DNA of 34,206 bases, from the NCBI RefSeq assembly GCF_016909125.1, contig NZ_JAFBFD010000035.1, positions 1-34,206 of the forward strand. The letters run 5' to 3'. The notes under the pieces are model-generated. The model worked only from the letters and a program-made list of their open reading frames with translations, did not search any database and was not told the DNA's origin. This document shows positions 1 through 9,273 of the stretch, in pieces. How positions within the stretch are numbered: position 1 is the first letter of the stretch; every line of letters starts with the position of its first letter. Source of the stretch: Enterococcus lemanii. Lineage in GTDB: Bacteria; Bacillota; Bacilli; Lactobacillales; Enterococcaceae. The position numbers and the translations under genes are program-made.

Positions 1-57
1 ACGAAAAAAGAAGCCATTGATCGAGAAGTTCGTTGGTTTCATCTAGAATTCCCTTAA
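1..57 (+). CDS. Possible C-terminal tail of a gene cut by the window edge
   Basis: The first 18 codons are open in frame 1 and end at a TAA at 55-57, reading TKKEAIDREVRWFHLEFP. The mix of charged and aromatic residues looks like real protein, but 18 residues are too few to name a family. The opposite strand offers a competing reading: an ATG at 42 preceded by an AAGGGA-like ribosome site would start a minus-strand gene leaving the window. The sequence cannot decide between the two. Confidence 0.3.
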   Translation, partial: TKKEAIDREVRWFHLEFP

Positions 58-299
58 TTCTTAAGAAAATCGGGTTTAGTTTCCTAGATTACTCTCATTT
101 GTTCTTATTGTAGCATTTTAACGGCGCTTTGGCTCTGTTCTTTTTAACGCTCTTCCACGATTTTTAAAAATTCCGTCTGTCATACCTCGTTTTGCGTTTC
201 ATAAAAGTATAAGTCATTGTTTTTTCATTTTCTATCCCTTTCTTTTGCATCTAGTCTTGCTTTCTTTCTATCCTATCAAAAAGCCAGTCGTGTTCCTCG
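58..299. other. Intergenic stretch with no recognisable gene
   Basis: This A/T-rich stretch lies between the left-edge reading frame and the truA terminator. I see no convincing ribosome site with a following frame, no tRNA-like fold and no strong promoter. A TACAAT on the minus strand at 107-112 could be a -10 element for a gene running off the left edge, but it lacks a good -35. Confidence 0.4.
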
Positions 300-301
300 T
301 C

Positions 302-346
302 AAAATAAAAAAAAGAAGAACGAACCGGTTAGTGGTCGCTCTTCTA
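302..346 (-). terminator. Intrinsic terminator of truA
   Basis: Read on the minus strand, an arm starting AGAAGAGCGACC pairs with GGTTCGTTCTTCT (one wobble, one mismatch) and is followed by a run of eight T at about 305-312. It begins ten bases after the truA stop. Confidence 0.85.
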
Positions 347-355
347 AATCTTTTC

Positions 356-1093
356 TTAATAATAAACTTCATCTAAAAATAAACCATGTGCCGGTAATGT
401 TTCGCCTGCACTTGCACGTATTTTTTGTTCAAAAATTTCCTCAATTTTTTCAATTGGCATCGCGCCTGTTCCTATTTCTAATAGCGTACCGGTTAAAATT
501 CGAACCATTTTATGTAAAAAACCATCCCCAACAAAAGTAAAATGTAGCATGTCTCCTACTCGTTCAACCGAAATCTCTTCAATTGTACGTACCGTTGATT
601 TTTTGGATTTTTTCAATGCTGAAAAACCAATAAAATCATGTTTGCCGGTTAATTTTTGACAAGCTTGGTTCATTTTTTCTAAATCGAGCGAGTGTCGGTA
701 ATCAAAGCTGCGGTGTCGTTCAAAAACGGTTGGTACTTCGCCATTCCAAACGTAGTAACTATATTTCTTTCCAGTTGCGTTATAACGAGCATGGAAGCGC
801 TCGGGTACTTCTTCGACTTTTGTAATGACAATATCTCGTGGTAAATATCGGTTCAAAAAGTCACGTATTTCAAGTCTAGATAGCACCGTGTTTGTCTTGA
901 AGTTGGCGACTTGACCTTTGGCGTGTGTACCGGTATCTGTTCGGCCCGAACCAATAATTTCAATTTTTTCGCCCGTCATTTGACTTAAAACACTTTCAAT
1001 TTTCCCTTGAATCGTTTTTTCAGAATCGCCTAGACGTTGCCATCCAAGATAACGGCGCCCGTCATAAGTAATTGTTAATTTAATATTACGCAT
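356..1093 (-). CDS. truA: tRNA pseudouridine(38-40) synthase TruA
   Basis: This cytoplasmic enzyme isomerises uridines 38-40 in the tRNA anticodon stem-loop to pseudouridine. The product is 245 residues, normal for TruA. It starts MRNIKLTITYDGRRYLGWQ, has the catalytic-loop motif GSGRTDTGTHA with the family's nucleophilic aspartate, and ends with the conserved block FLHKMVRILTGTLLEIG. The ATG at 1093 is chosen because AAGGAG sits five bases upstream. An in-frame ATG 19 codons earlier would add a stretch unlike TruA that overlaps the promoter. The gene stands alone here, with its own extended -10 promoter and terminator. In many Firmicutes truA follows the ECF transporter genes, which are absent. 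Confidence 0.97.
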   Translation of the reverse strand: MRNIKLTITYDGRRYLGWQRLGDSEKTIQGKIESVLSQMTGEKIEIIGSGRTDTGTHAKGQVANFKTNTVLSRLEIRDFLNRYLPRDIVITKVEEVPERFHARYNATGKKYSYYVWNGEVPTVFERHRSFDYRHSLDLEKMNQACQKLTGKHDFIGFSALKKSKKSTVRTIEEISVERVGDMLHFTFVGDGFLHKMVRILTGTLLEIGTGAMPIEKIEEIFEQKIRASAGETLPAHGLFLDEVYY

Positions 1094-1138
1094 AAATACT
1101 CCTTTTGGATACAAATTTCCCTCATTTTTTCTTCCCTT

Positions 1139-1147
1139 ATTATAGCA
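1139..1147 (-). promoter_or_regulatory. Extended -10 promoter for truA
   Basis: On the minus strand TGCTATAAT matches the extended -10 consensus TGnTATAAT, about 45 bases upstream of the truA start. No good -35 is visible, as is usual for extended -10 promoters. Confidence 0.6.
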
Positions 1148-1190
1148 CACTGATTCTCACACTCGCTTGATTCTAATGACGTCGAAATGA

Positions 1191-1910
1191 CTATTCTACT
1201 TTTGATAATAAAAAGAATTTTGATTGTTTATAGTGATAGTAAAGCTTTGAAAAATTGAATAAGTCCCCTTTTGCTAAATAAGCTTCATCTTCTAAAATTA
1301 AAACCGGCATCCCTTTTGTTAACTGTAAGACTTCGGCAACGCTATCTTGCATGCATTCATCGCAATAAATAAATTTATCTGAGAACCCTAGATTCAATCC
1401 TACATTTTCTTTTAAATAGCTATAAATCGAGCCTTCAATGATTTCTTGATCTAAATAAGGGACTTGTTTTTTTCGATAATAAGAATATTCCATAACAAAT
1501 GGTTGATCTTCTAAATAACGCAAACGTTCAACAAAATAAAGTTCTTCTTCTGGATCAATCTTTGTATCAGTTGGATAAAAATGCGCCTCTTTACCAGTCA
1601 CAACAGATAACTTCGCTGAAATAGTCGTTAATTTTTTCCCTTTGTGACGTGCTGCATTGGTTAGTCCCGTCGTATCGTTCAGTGTCACATACTGATTTTG
1701 CTGACGTTGACGAATAAAAGTGCCTTTGCCTTGTGCTTGGTAAACGAGCCCTTGAGCTACTAGACTCGCTAACGCATTTCTTAACGCATAACGAGTGACC
1801 CCATATTGCTTGATTAACTCTGGCTCACTTGGCAACTTCCCCATTGCGGATTCAAAAATACCTGAATAAATATCAGCGATTAGTTTTTCTTCTAGTTCTT
1901 TTGCGTTCAT
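1191..1910 (-). CDS. GntR-family (HutC/UTRA type) transcriptional regulator
   Basis: A 239-residue DNA-binding regulator. Residues about 5-68 form the GntR winged helix-turn-helix, with the characteristic run KLPSEPELIKQYGVTRYALR and a wing ending in GLVYQAQGKGTFI. Residues about 90-235 fit a UTRA effector-binding domain, including YFVERLRYLEDQPFVMEYSYY and a C-terminal LILEDEAYLAKGDLF segment. UTRA regulators usually sense a sugar phosphate, amino acid or related metabolite. Which one is sensed here cannot be read. The ATG at 1910 has AAGGAG ten bases upstream. No obvious target gene adjoins it: truA is downstream and the ars unit ends upstream. Confidence 0.85.
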   Translation of the reverse strand: MNAKELEEKLIADIYSGIFESAMGKLPSEPELIKQYGVTRYALRNALASLVAQGLVYQAQGKGTFIRQRQQNQYVTLNDTTGLTNAARHKGKKLTTISAKLSVVTGKEAHFYPTDTKIDPEEELYFVERLRYLEDQPFVMEYSYYRKKQVPYLDQEIIEGSIYSYLKENVGLNLGFSDKFIYCDECMQDSVAEVLQLTKGMPVLILEDEAYLAKGDLFNFSKLYYHYKQSKFFLLSKVE

Positions 1911-1942
1911 TTCGTTGCTTCTCCTTGCTTAATCGTCCTTGT

Positions 1943-1951
1943 ATTATACCA
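1943..1951 (-). promoter_or_regulatory. Extended -10 promoter for the GntR regulator
   Basis: TGGTATAAT on the minus strand lies about 33 bases upstream of the start codon and fits TGnTATAAT. No -35 near consensus is seen. Confidence 0.55.
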
Positions 1952-2010
1952 CTTACTTCTAGATTTTTGTATAAAAGCAACGAACTGTCACTCTGGCTAA
2001 AAATTACCTC

Positions 2011-3063
2011 TTACCCTTCATCAGGAAACCAGTGTTTTGTTTTATTCGCAATCGCAACAAGCATTAGCATAACTGGAACTTCCGTCAAAACGCCCACCGT
2101 TGTAGCTAATGCAGCTGGACTTTGTGTGCCAAACAGAGCGATTGCAACAGCAACGGCTAACTCAAAAAAGTTGGACGCACCAATCATACCGGCAGGAGCG
2201 GCGATATTATACGGTAGTTTAAAGTAGCGGCTTGAAAAATAAGCAATAAAGAAAATCAAAAAAGTTTGGATAACCAAAGGAATCGAAATTAAGACAATAT
2301 GTAGGGGATTCGCTAAAATCATTTCTCCTTGAAATGAAAAAATGATAACTAAAGTCAACAAGAGTCCAAAAATGGTTACTTGATTAAATTTCGGAATAAA
2401 TTCTTTTTCAAAATAAGTGACTCCTCGTCTTTTAGTGATTAAATGCCGCGTTAAAATACCAGCAATTAAAGGGATAAGTACAAATAAAACAACTGATAAA
2501 ATCAAAGTATCCCAAGGAATACTAACCCCACTGACTCCTAATAAAAAAGCCACGATTGGGGTAAAAGCAACTAAAATAATTAAATCATTCGTCGCAACTT
2601 GAACAACCGTATAAGACGCGTCACCTTTTGTTAAATGACTCCATACAAAAACCATTGCTGTACAAGGTGCCGCTCCCAATAATATTGCCCCTGCTAAATA
2701 ACCTTTCGCTAATTCAATTGGAATCAAACCTTTGAATACTACAAAGAAGAAGAACCAAGCAATCCCAAACATCGTAAACGGTTTGATTAGCCAGTTCGTC
2801 ACCCAAGTCACGAACAAACCTTTGGGATTTTTTTTAACATTTTTAATACTTTGAAAATCAACTTTCAACATCATTGGATAAACCATCAACCAAATTAGTA
2901 ATGCAATTGGGATAGAAACTTTGGCGTACTCAAATTTATTCAAAAAAGTTGGAATACTCGGAAGCCATTTTCCTATAAAAATCCCTATAATCATGCATAA
3001 CGCAACCCAGATGGTTAAATACTTCTCAAAAAAACCAATCTTTCCTTTCCCTTTACCACTCAT
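2011..3063 (-). CDS. acr3: Arsenite efflux transporter, ACR3 family
   Basis: An integral membrane carrier that expels arsenite (As(III), sometimes antimonite) using the proton gradient. It has 350 residues and about ten hydrophobic helices, as is typical for ACR3. Family marks are the helix-4 segment LGAAPCTAMVFVWSHLTKGD, holding the conserved cysteine needed for transport, and the late segment GVLTEVPVMLMLV. The start has GGAGGG nine bases upstream. It is the second gene of the unit, 77 bases after arsR on the same strand, so it should be induced with arsR by arsenite. No arsenate reductase (arsC) is nearby, so arsenate would have to be reduced by an enzyme encoded elsewhere. Confidence 0.94.
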   Translation of the reverse strand: MSGKGKGKIGFFEKYLTIWVALCMIIGIFIGKWLPSIPTFLNKFEYAKVSIPIALLIWLMVYPMMLKVDFQSIKNVKKNPKGLFVTWVTNWLIKPFTMFGIAWFFFFVVFKGLIPIELAKGYLAGAILLGAAPCTAMVFVWSHLTKGDASYTVVQVATNDLIILVAFTPIVAFLLGVSGVSIPWDTLILSVVLFVLIPLIAGILTRHLITKRRGVTYFEKEFIPKFNQVTIFGLLLTLVIIFSFQGEMILANPLHIVLISIPLVIQTFLIFFIAYFSSRYFKLPYNIAAPAGMIGASNFFELAVAVAIALFGTQSPAALATTVGVLTEVPVMLMLVAIANKTKHWFPDEG

Positions 3064-3140
3064 CTATTTTCCCTCCAAAAAAAGTTTACAATGCCAGTAT
3101 TACTAATACTCAACACTTCCAGCGAAAATCCATCGGCCGT

Positions 3141-3452
3141 TTAATCACAGCAACGACTCCCCATACTTACCGCATTCGGTGTGGTCATTTCTTTTAAAAG
3201 CGTAACTGCTGTTTCACTTCCACTTTTGCTCAACCTATAATGCGTCCATTTTCCTTCTTGACGGCTCTTAACCAAACCGGAATCACATAAAATTTTCATG
3301 TGATAAGAAAGTGAAGATTGTGCCATTTCAAGTTGTTCACTTAATAAACAAGCGCACTCTTCCCCTGATTTAAGTATTTCTAGAATTTTTAAACGCCTTT
3401 CATCACTTAAGGCTTTAAAAATTCTTATTTTGATTTCATACCTGTTTTCCAA
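3141..3452 (-). CDS. arsR: Arsenite-responsive ArsR repressor
   Basis: A small winged-helix metalloregulator of the ArsR/SmtB family that leaves its operator when As(III) or Sb(III) binds. The recognition segment SEQLEMAQSSLSYHMKIL is typical. Just before it, the motif ECACLL supplies the vicinal cysteines (C33 and C35 from the chosen start) that bind As(III) in classic ArsR proteins (ELCVCDL motif). A further C56 and a C-terminal CC pair could add ligands. Start choice: a GTG at 3461 has no ribosome site of its own, whereas GAGGTGA overlaps that GTG and sits about six bases before a TTG at 3452. I therefore prefer the TTG start, giving 103 residues. The gene leads the arsR-acr3 unit. Confidence 0.93.
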   Translation of the reverse strand: MENRYEIKIRIFKALSDERRLKILEILKSGEECACLLSEQLEMAQSSLSYHMKILCDSGLVKSRQEGKWTHYRLSKSGSETAVTLLKEMTTPNAVSMGSRCCD

Positions 3453-3466
3453 ATTACTCACCTCAC

Positions 3467-3518
3467 ATCGAAAATTATTGATATGTATACTCTATCGTTC
3501 AAATCGAAAATTGTCAAT
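3467..3518. promoter_or_regulatory. Pair of ArsR operator-like dyads
   Basis: Two related imperfect palindromes, ATCGAAAATTATTGAT (3467-3482) and ATCGAAAATTGTCAAT (3503-3518), start 36 bases apart in the same orientation. One covers the arsR -35 and the other lies between the -10 and the start codon. Position and shape fit an ArsR autoregulatory operator. Binding is inferred. Confidence 0.6.
3489..3517 (-). promoter_or_regulatory. arsR-acr3 promoter
   Basis: On the minus strand, a perfect TTGACA (3512-3517), a 17-base spacer and TAGAGT (3489-3494) form a sigma-A promoter. The -35 lies inside the upstream operator-like dyad. Confidence 0.7.
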
Positions 3519-3587
3519 GTGTGTCTAAAGCTTCAAAATCGCTTCGCCCCTGATTAAATGATAAATAACAAGTTTAAGTTGAATAAT

Positions 3588-3617
3588 TTGAGTTCCAAAT
3601 TAAGATTGTTGTATACT
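3588..3617 (+). promoter_or_regulatory. Promoter of the rhodanese gene
   Basis: TTGAGT (3588-3593), an 18-base spacer and TATACT (3612-3617) form a plausible sigma-A promoter about 33 bases before the start codon. It lies 70 bases from the nearer ars dyad, so control by ArsR is possible but not shown. Confidence 0.6.
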
Positions 3618-3649
3618 GTCTTCATAAATTCTAAATAGAGGAGCACTTT

Positions 3650-4234
3650 ATGAAAAAAATTAATTATCTTACAATTACGGAGCAACAATTGGTCGATATT
3701 CGTCCTCAACATGCTTATCAAACGGGTCATATCGAGTACTCAGTCAATTTAACTCCTAAAAACTTCAAAAAATTAGCAACTACTTTACTTGCCATAGATA
3801 AACCTCTCGTCTTTGTATTAAGCAAAGACGAAATAAATAACTTACCAATGCTTGAAATTTTGGTGAAAGAGCTAGGGTTTCAACAATTAGAAGGTTATTT
3901 ACCTATTACGGAAGTCCCAAATGAGTCTTTAAAAGTAGCAAAAACCATTACAGCGAGTGCTCTTTTAGAACAGACAGAAGACGATTATATTTTACTAGAT
4001 GTGCGTGACCAAAGTACTGTGACCATTCCAGCACCTGAGAAAAATCTCGTAAAATTGGCCATTAAAGATCTAGCTGATACCTATACTCAACTTCCCCCTA
4101 ATAAAACAATTTACACATTATGTGGTTCAGGAAATAGTGCTACCACTGCCGCTTCTTTTCTAACTAAAAAAGGTTGGCAAACAGCGATTGTCGAAGGCGG
4201 TGCTAATGCTATTCAAAAAAGCCAACAACGGTGA
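3650..4234 (+). CDS. Tandem rhodanese-domain protein divergent from the ars unit
   Basis: A 194-residue soluble protein with two rhodanese folds. The second (about 100-190) has an active-site loop CGSGNSA with the sulfur-carrying cysteine C158 and an upstream LLDVRD strand. The first (about 5-88; VDIRPQHAYQTGHIEYSVNL) has serine/lysine where the cysteine should be and is probably inactive. The order, with the inactive domain ending in an LEGYL-like segment, resembles the tandem rhodanese tail of metallo-beta-lactamase/rhodanese fusions such as CstB, but without the metal-binding dioxygenase part. A role in handling persulfide or thiosulfate sulfur is therefore likely. GAGGAG lies upstream of the ATG. 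Its placement back-to-back with arsR suggests a link between sulfur chemistry and arsenic or thiol stress, which is inference. Confidence 0.8.
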   Translation: MKKINYLTITEQQLVDIRPQHAYQTGHIEYSVNLTPKNFKKLATTLLAIDKPLVFVLSKDEINNLPMLEILVKELGFQQLEGYLPITEVPNESLKVAKTITASALLEQTEDDYILLDVRDQSTVTIPAPEKNLVKLAIKDLADTYTQLPPNKTIYTLCGSGNSATTAASFLTKKGWQTAIVEGGANAIQKSQQR

Positions 4235-4287
4235 TTCAATGGCTTGTTAATTTATTTTTCTGACTAAAATCGATTAAATTATGCAAC

Positions 4288-4320
4288 AAAAAAAGCCGCC
4301 AGTTAACGGCGGTTTTTTTA
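4288..4320. terminator. Bidirectional intrinsic terminator
   Basis: CCGCC and GGCGG arms around GTTAAC, flanked by A-rich and T-rich runs (AAAAAAAG before, TTTTTTTA after), can stop transcription from both the rhodanese gene and the convergent GH1 gene. Confidence 0.85.
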
Positions 4321-4323
4321 TGA

Positions 4324-5787
<1,464 letters not shown>

Positions 5788-5851
5788 TCATCACTCAAAG
5801 AAATGAATAGCCACACTTTCAATCATTCGAATGTTTACTTAGATTAATTTA

Positions 5852-5857
5852 ATTATA
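5852..5857 (-). promoter_or_regulatory. Candidate -10 of the GH1 gene
   Basis: A perfect TATAAT on the minus strand preceded by GTG lies about 95 bases upstream of the start codon. The -35 region (TTACAC) is poor, so this is a tentative call. Confidence 0.45.
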
Positions 5858-5904
5858 CACTCTTTTACTTGAAATGTGTAAGGAGATCTTTAATAAAAGC
5901 GATA

Positions 5905-5944
5905 AAAAATAAAAAACGCTCATGATTTATTAAATACATGAGCG
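5905..5944 (-). terminator. Terminator of the beta-fructoside operon
   Basis: On the minus strand GCGCTCATG pairs with CATGAGCG across a short A/T loop and is followed by TTTTTTATTTTTT. It lies about 50 bases after the GH32 stop codon. Confidence 0.85.
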
Positions 5945-5994
5945 CCAATTTGATAGGTTATTATAAGTTTCTTTTTTAGTAAATGATTCTGCTT

Positions 5995-7467
5995 TTACTT
6001 AATCTCACTAACTTCTATTTTGTTAATTATAGCGTTTCCTGTAATTTCAAATAACGAGCCTTCCCCTGGTTTTTCCTCGTAAAAAGTCATCGTCATCGTC
6101 TGACCATCCTGTGTAATTAACTCAATTGAGGTCGTGTCTCGAATAAGCTCTAATGTAAATTCATTTTGTTTAAGTTGAACTGGTACGGTTCGTTTTGTTA
6201 GAATTTCAAGCTCATCACCAGGAAGTGCCTCGCCCATTTGTTCTCGACTAAGCGTCAATTGTTCTTTTTTAGCATCGTAGTATAACGCTAAATACCCCTT
6301 TGCTGACTTTGCATAATTTATCTGAACGACGCCTTCTTCAGGCAGTGTCAGCTGGATTTTTAAATATTGTTGCGTGTTCACTAAATTTGCTTGATAATCT
6401 TCTTTGTCTAAAGAGTGATTTTCTACAACCGTTTGTAATTCTAATTGTTTAAGAAACGTTTCTGGTATGCTTTGAACTAAACAATTATCAACGACATGTA
6501 ACTCGCGCGGTAAAGTCATTGCGCCTGCCCAACCATGGTTTCTTTCGTGGGTCGGCATTTTTCGCTTCCACATTTGCATCCATGCAACCATGATCCGCTC
6601 TTCATTTGGACCTAAACAAGTTTGAGGGGCATAAAAATCTAATCCATAATCAATTTCATGGGCGTTCTCTACTGCAAATTTCCCTGTTTCCCAATTGACT
6701 TCTCCAATAAAGGCGATGGTTGAATTTAAATTCCAATAGGCATGTTCTTCGCGCTCATACTCTATTGGTGACATAATAAGCACGTCTTTCCCATCTAAAT
6801 GGAACAAATCTGGACATTCCCACATCACGCCTTGTTTTTTTGTCCCTTCTAATAAAACTGATACAAATGACCAGTCAAATAAGTCAGCTGATTTAAACAA
6901 TAAAATTTGGCCACGCTTATCAAAAGTTTCAGCTGCAACAACGCAATAATACGTCTCTTCTTTTTTAAATACCTTAGGATCGCGAAACTCTTCAATTTTT
7001 GCAACATTGGCGATGTGAGGTTCAGAGATAACTGGGTTACCAGCATATTTCTCAAAAGTAACGCCATCTGTTGATACTGCCAAACACTGCACTTCTCGGC
7101 GGAAATCACCTTCTTCAACATGACCCGTGTACATTAAATAAAGTTTGCCATCTTTTTCAATGGCGCTACCAGAAAAACAACCCCCGCGATCGTATTCTTC
7201 AGAAGGTGCTAATGCGACAGGAAGCGCTTCCCAATGCGTAAGGTCTTTTGATTTTGCATGACCCCAGTGCATTGGCCCCCACACACTATCATACGGATAG
7301 TATTGGAAAAAAAGATGGTATTCACCTTGATAATATATAAAACCATTCGGATCATTAATCCAACCAACTTCACCCATCAGATGAAAATGATGACGATAAA
7401 GTGGATTTATTTCTTGTAGATGTTCTTTAATAAATTCATTTGCTTTTTTTACTGCTGTTAAGTGCAA
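5995..7467 (-). CDS. GH32 beta-fructosidase (sucrose/FOS hydrolase, SusH/BfrA type)
   Basis: A 490-residue glycoside hydrolase family 32 enzyme that releases fructose from sucrose or fructo-oligosaccharides. The three family carboxylates are visible: the nucleophile in WINDPNG (D39), the transition-state stabiliser in FRDPKVF (D163) and the acid/base in WECPDLF (E217). A beta-propeller (about 30-330) is followed by a C-terminal beta-sandwich. There is no signal peptide, so it acts inside the cell on imported sugar. The start is TTG at 7467 with AGGAGGAG six bases upstream. It is the last gene of the operon, 12 bases after the permease. Because the partner is an ABC importer rather than a sucrose PTS, unphosphorylated sucrose or short FOS is the likely substrate, although sucrose-6-phosphate activity cannot be excluded. 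Confidence 0.93.
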   Translation of the reverse strand: MHLTAVKKANEFIKEHLQEINPLYRHHFHLMGEVGWINDPNGFIYYQGEYHLFFQYYPYDSVWGPMHWGHAKSKDLTHWEALPVALAPSEEYDRGGCFSGSAIEKDGKLYLMYTGHVEEGDFRREVQCLAVSTDGVTFEKYAGNPVISEPHIANVAKIEEFRDPKVFKKEETYYCVVAAETFDKRGQILLFKSADLFDWSFVSVLLEGTKKQGVMWECPDLFHLDGKDVLIMSPIEYEREEHAYWNLNSTIAFIGEVNWETGKFAVENAHEIDYGLDFYAPQTCLGPNEERIMVAWMQMWKRKMPTHERNHGWAGAMTLPRELHVVDNCLVQSIPETFLKQLELQTVVENHSLDKEDYQANLVNTQQYLKIQLTLPEEGVVQINYAKSAKGYLALYYDAKKEQLTLSREQMGEALPGDELEILTKRTVPVQLKQNEFTLELIRDTTSIELITQDGQTMTMTFYEEKPGEGSLFEITGNAIINKIEVSEIK

Positions 7468-7479
7468 TTCTTTCTCCTC

Positions 7480-8328
7480 CTATTTTATACCAGTACCTGA
7501 ACCGCCAAGTCCTTGTAAGATATATTTTTGCGCCACAATATAAATAATAATTAATGGAATTGTTGAAATTGTTAATACAGCCATCACTTGGTTAATATAC
7601 ACTGGTTGTGTCGTATTGATGGTCGTAATCGCTACTTGCATTGAAAATTTACTACTGTCTGTTAAAACCATTAACGGCCAAATATAGTCATTCCAACTAC
7701 TAATAAAAGATAGTACACCCACCGTTGCAATCGCAGGTTTTGACATTGGTAACATAATTTTGAAAAATATTTTAATAATCGTCGCACCATCTAAATAGGC
7801 TGACTCAATAATTTCTTCCGGTATTGCGATAAAGAAATTTCTGAAAAGATAAATATTAAAAACACTCGCCATTGCTGGTAAGATTACAGCTAGTCTTGTA
7901 TTGACTAAACCTAGTGTATTCACAATCGTAAACTGAGGAATTAAAATCGTTTCAACTGGAATAATTAAAAGAGCTAGCATGATACCAAAAACTATTTTTT
8001 TTCCTGAAAAATTGATTTTAGCAAATGCAAACCCTGCTAAAGAGTTAATTAAAATGGAACCTGCCGCGAAAGTCAGGCTATAAAATAAACTATTCATCAA
8101 GTAAGTCCCTATACTAAAGCGACTAACAACTTCTTGATACGTTTTAAACCAATTTGCAGGGTTCAAACTTGGGAGAAAAGCTTTTAGCGAGCTTAAATTA
8201 TTGTAAACGTCCGCTTCGGGCTTCATTGACGAAACGACCATCCATAACATTGGAAATATAAAAAGGGCGGCTAATAAAAATAATAAGGTATATTCAAGCA
8301 CCATTGCTGGCCCAAATTTTTGTCTCAT
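7480..8328 (-). CDS. ABC sugar importer permease, MalG type
   Basis: A 282-residue inner permease subunit of a CUT1-family carbohydrate importer. Six hydrophobic helices are apparent, and the cytoplasmic EAA coupling loop reads ESAYLDGATIIKIFFKIMLP with the usual A..DGA core and a following P. Its C-terminal end GLGGSGTGIK resembles the short tail of MalG/MsmG permeases. GGAGG precedes the ATG at 8328. It follows the partner permease with only three bases between them, so the two are surely co-translated and form the membrane heterodimer. Confidence 0.93.
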   Translation of the reverse strand: MRQKFGPAMVLEYTLLFLLAALFIFPMLWMVVSSMKPEADVYNNLSSLKAFLPSLNPANWFKTYQEVVSRFSIGTYLMNSLFYSLTFAAGSILINSLAGFAFAKINFSGKKIVFGIMLALLIIPVETILIPQFTIVNTLGLVNTRLAVILPAMASVFNIYLFRNFFIAIPEEIIESAYLDGATIIKIFFKIMLPMSKPAIATVGVLSFISSWNDYIWPLMVLTDSSKFSMQVAITTINTTQPVYINQVMAVLTISTIPLIIIYIVAQKYILQGLGGSGTGIK

Positions 8329-8331
8329 CTG

Positions 8332-9207
8332 TTAATCCTCCTTAACTAATTTTCGTTGCGCAATTGTGATTAAACCAATCATTGTCGTAAATACTAAAGC
8401 AATCGAACTAGAATAACCAACCATTCGATCAGTAAAACCGGTTTGATAAATGTAATAAACAAGGGTCATTGTCGAATTCATCGGTCCTCCTTGCGTCATT
8501 ACCATTGGTTGAACAATTAGTTTAAAAGCAGAGATTAAGGTTGTTAGTACGACAAAAATGGTTGTTGGTTTCAATAATGGCATTGTAATATAACGAAATT
8601 GTTGAAATTTACTAAAGCCATCAATTTCTGCTGCTTCATACACATCTTGTGGAATATTTTGCATCCCACCTAAGAATAGTAACATTTGATAGCCTGCTCC
8701 TTGCCAAGCAGAAACAAAAACAATCGTGTACATTGCTTGTTTTGGACTCGTTAGAAATGGTTGAGCTGAAATGCCTATTTTTAGTAATAAGGTATTAATC
8801 AACCCTTCATTTGGATTCAATAAATAAAGCCAAAGAATCGAAATAACAACGAGTGACATAACAACTGGTGCAAAAAAAGCAACTTTAAAAAATATATTGC
8901 CTTTTCTTTGTTTGTTTATAATCAATGCCAAACCTAAAGCTGCCCCTAATTGAGTTGGAATAATCCAAATTACAAATTTCATTGTATTCCAGATGCTTTT
9001 TAAAAAAATAGGATCCTCAATTAACTTTTTGAAGTTTTGCAAACCGATAAACTGACGCAAATGAGGTGTTAGTAAGTAATAATCTGTAAAGGCGTAGTAA
9101 AAAACCATGCCAACAGGTATTAATAAAAAAACAGTTAATAAAATGATGGCTGGACTTAAAAAACCATACCCAATTAAGTTATCTTTTAGTGTTGCTTTCT
9201 TATCCAT
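8332..9207 (-). CDS. ABC sugar importer permease, MalF type
   Basis: A 291-residue permease, partner of the MalG-type subunit. It starts MDKKATLKDNLIGYGFLSPAI, typical of MsmF/UgpA-like proteins, has six membrane helices and carries the EAA loop EAAEIDGFSKFQQFRYITMP. The ATG at 9207 is chosen because GGGGGA lies six bases upstream. A TTG eight codons earlier has no ribosome site and would cut into the stem-loop before this gene. It is transcribed after the binding-protein gene and before the second permease. Confidence 0.93.
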   Translation of the reverse strand: MDKKATLKDNLIGYGFLSPAIILLTVFLLIPVGMVFYYAFTDYYLLTPHLRQFIGLQNFKKLIEDPIFLKSIWNTMKFVIWIIPTQLGAALGLALIINKQRKGNIFFKVAFFAPVVMSLVVISILWLYLLNPNEGLINTLLLKIGISAQPFLTSPKQAMYTIVFVSAWQGAGYQMLLFLGGMQNIPQDVYEAAEIDGFSKFQQFRYITMPLLKPTTIFVVLTTLISAFKLIVQPMVMTQGGPMNSTMTLVYYIYQTGFTDRMVGYSSSIALVFTTMIGLITIAQRKLVKED

Positions 9208-9232
9208 TTGTATCCCCCTTTTTTTAAACAAA

Positions 9233-9257
9233 TGGGTTCAAGTAAAACTCGAACCCA
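9233..9257 (-). promoter_or_regulatory. Intercistronic stem-loop between binding protein and permeases
   Basis: TGGGTTCAAGT (9233-9243) and its near-exact complement (9247-9257, one G:T) form an 11-bp stem with a three-base loop. It begins 17 bases after the binding-protein stop. On the transcribed strand it is followed by ATTTGTTT, not a full T-run, so it is more likely a partial attenuator or mRNA-stabilising hairpin than a full terminator. Confidence 0.7.
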
Positions 9258-9273
9258 CTTGAAAAGCTAGCTG

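Noticed and set aside
217-540. Plus-strand frame of 107 codons over the truA end
   Set aside because: It overlaps truA and its terminator, is rich in Phe/Leu/Lys from A/T bias, and has no ribosome site.
7205-7228. GGAAGCGCTTCC palindrome resembling a cre or LacI site
   Set aside because: It lies deep inside the GH32 coding sequence, away from any promoter, and fits cre poorly. Probably coincidence of codons.
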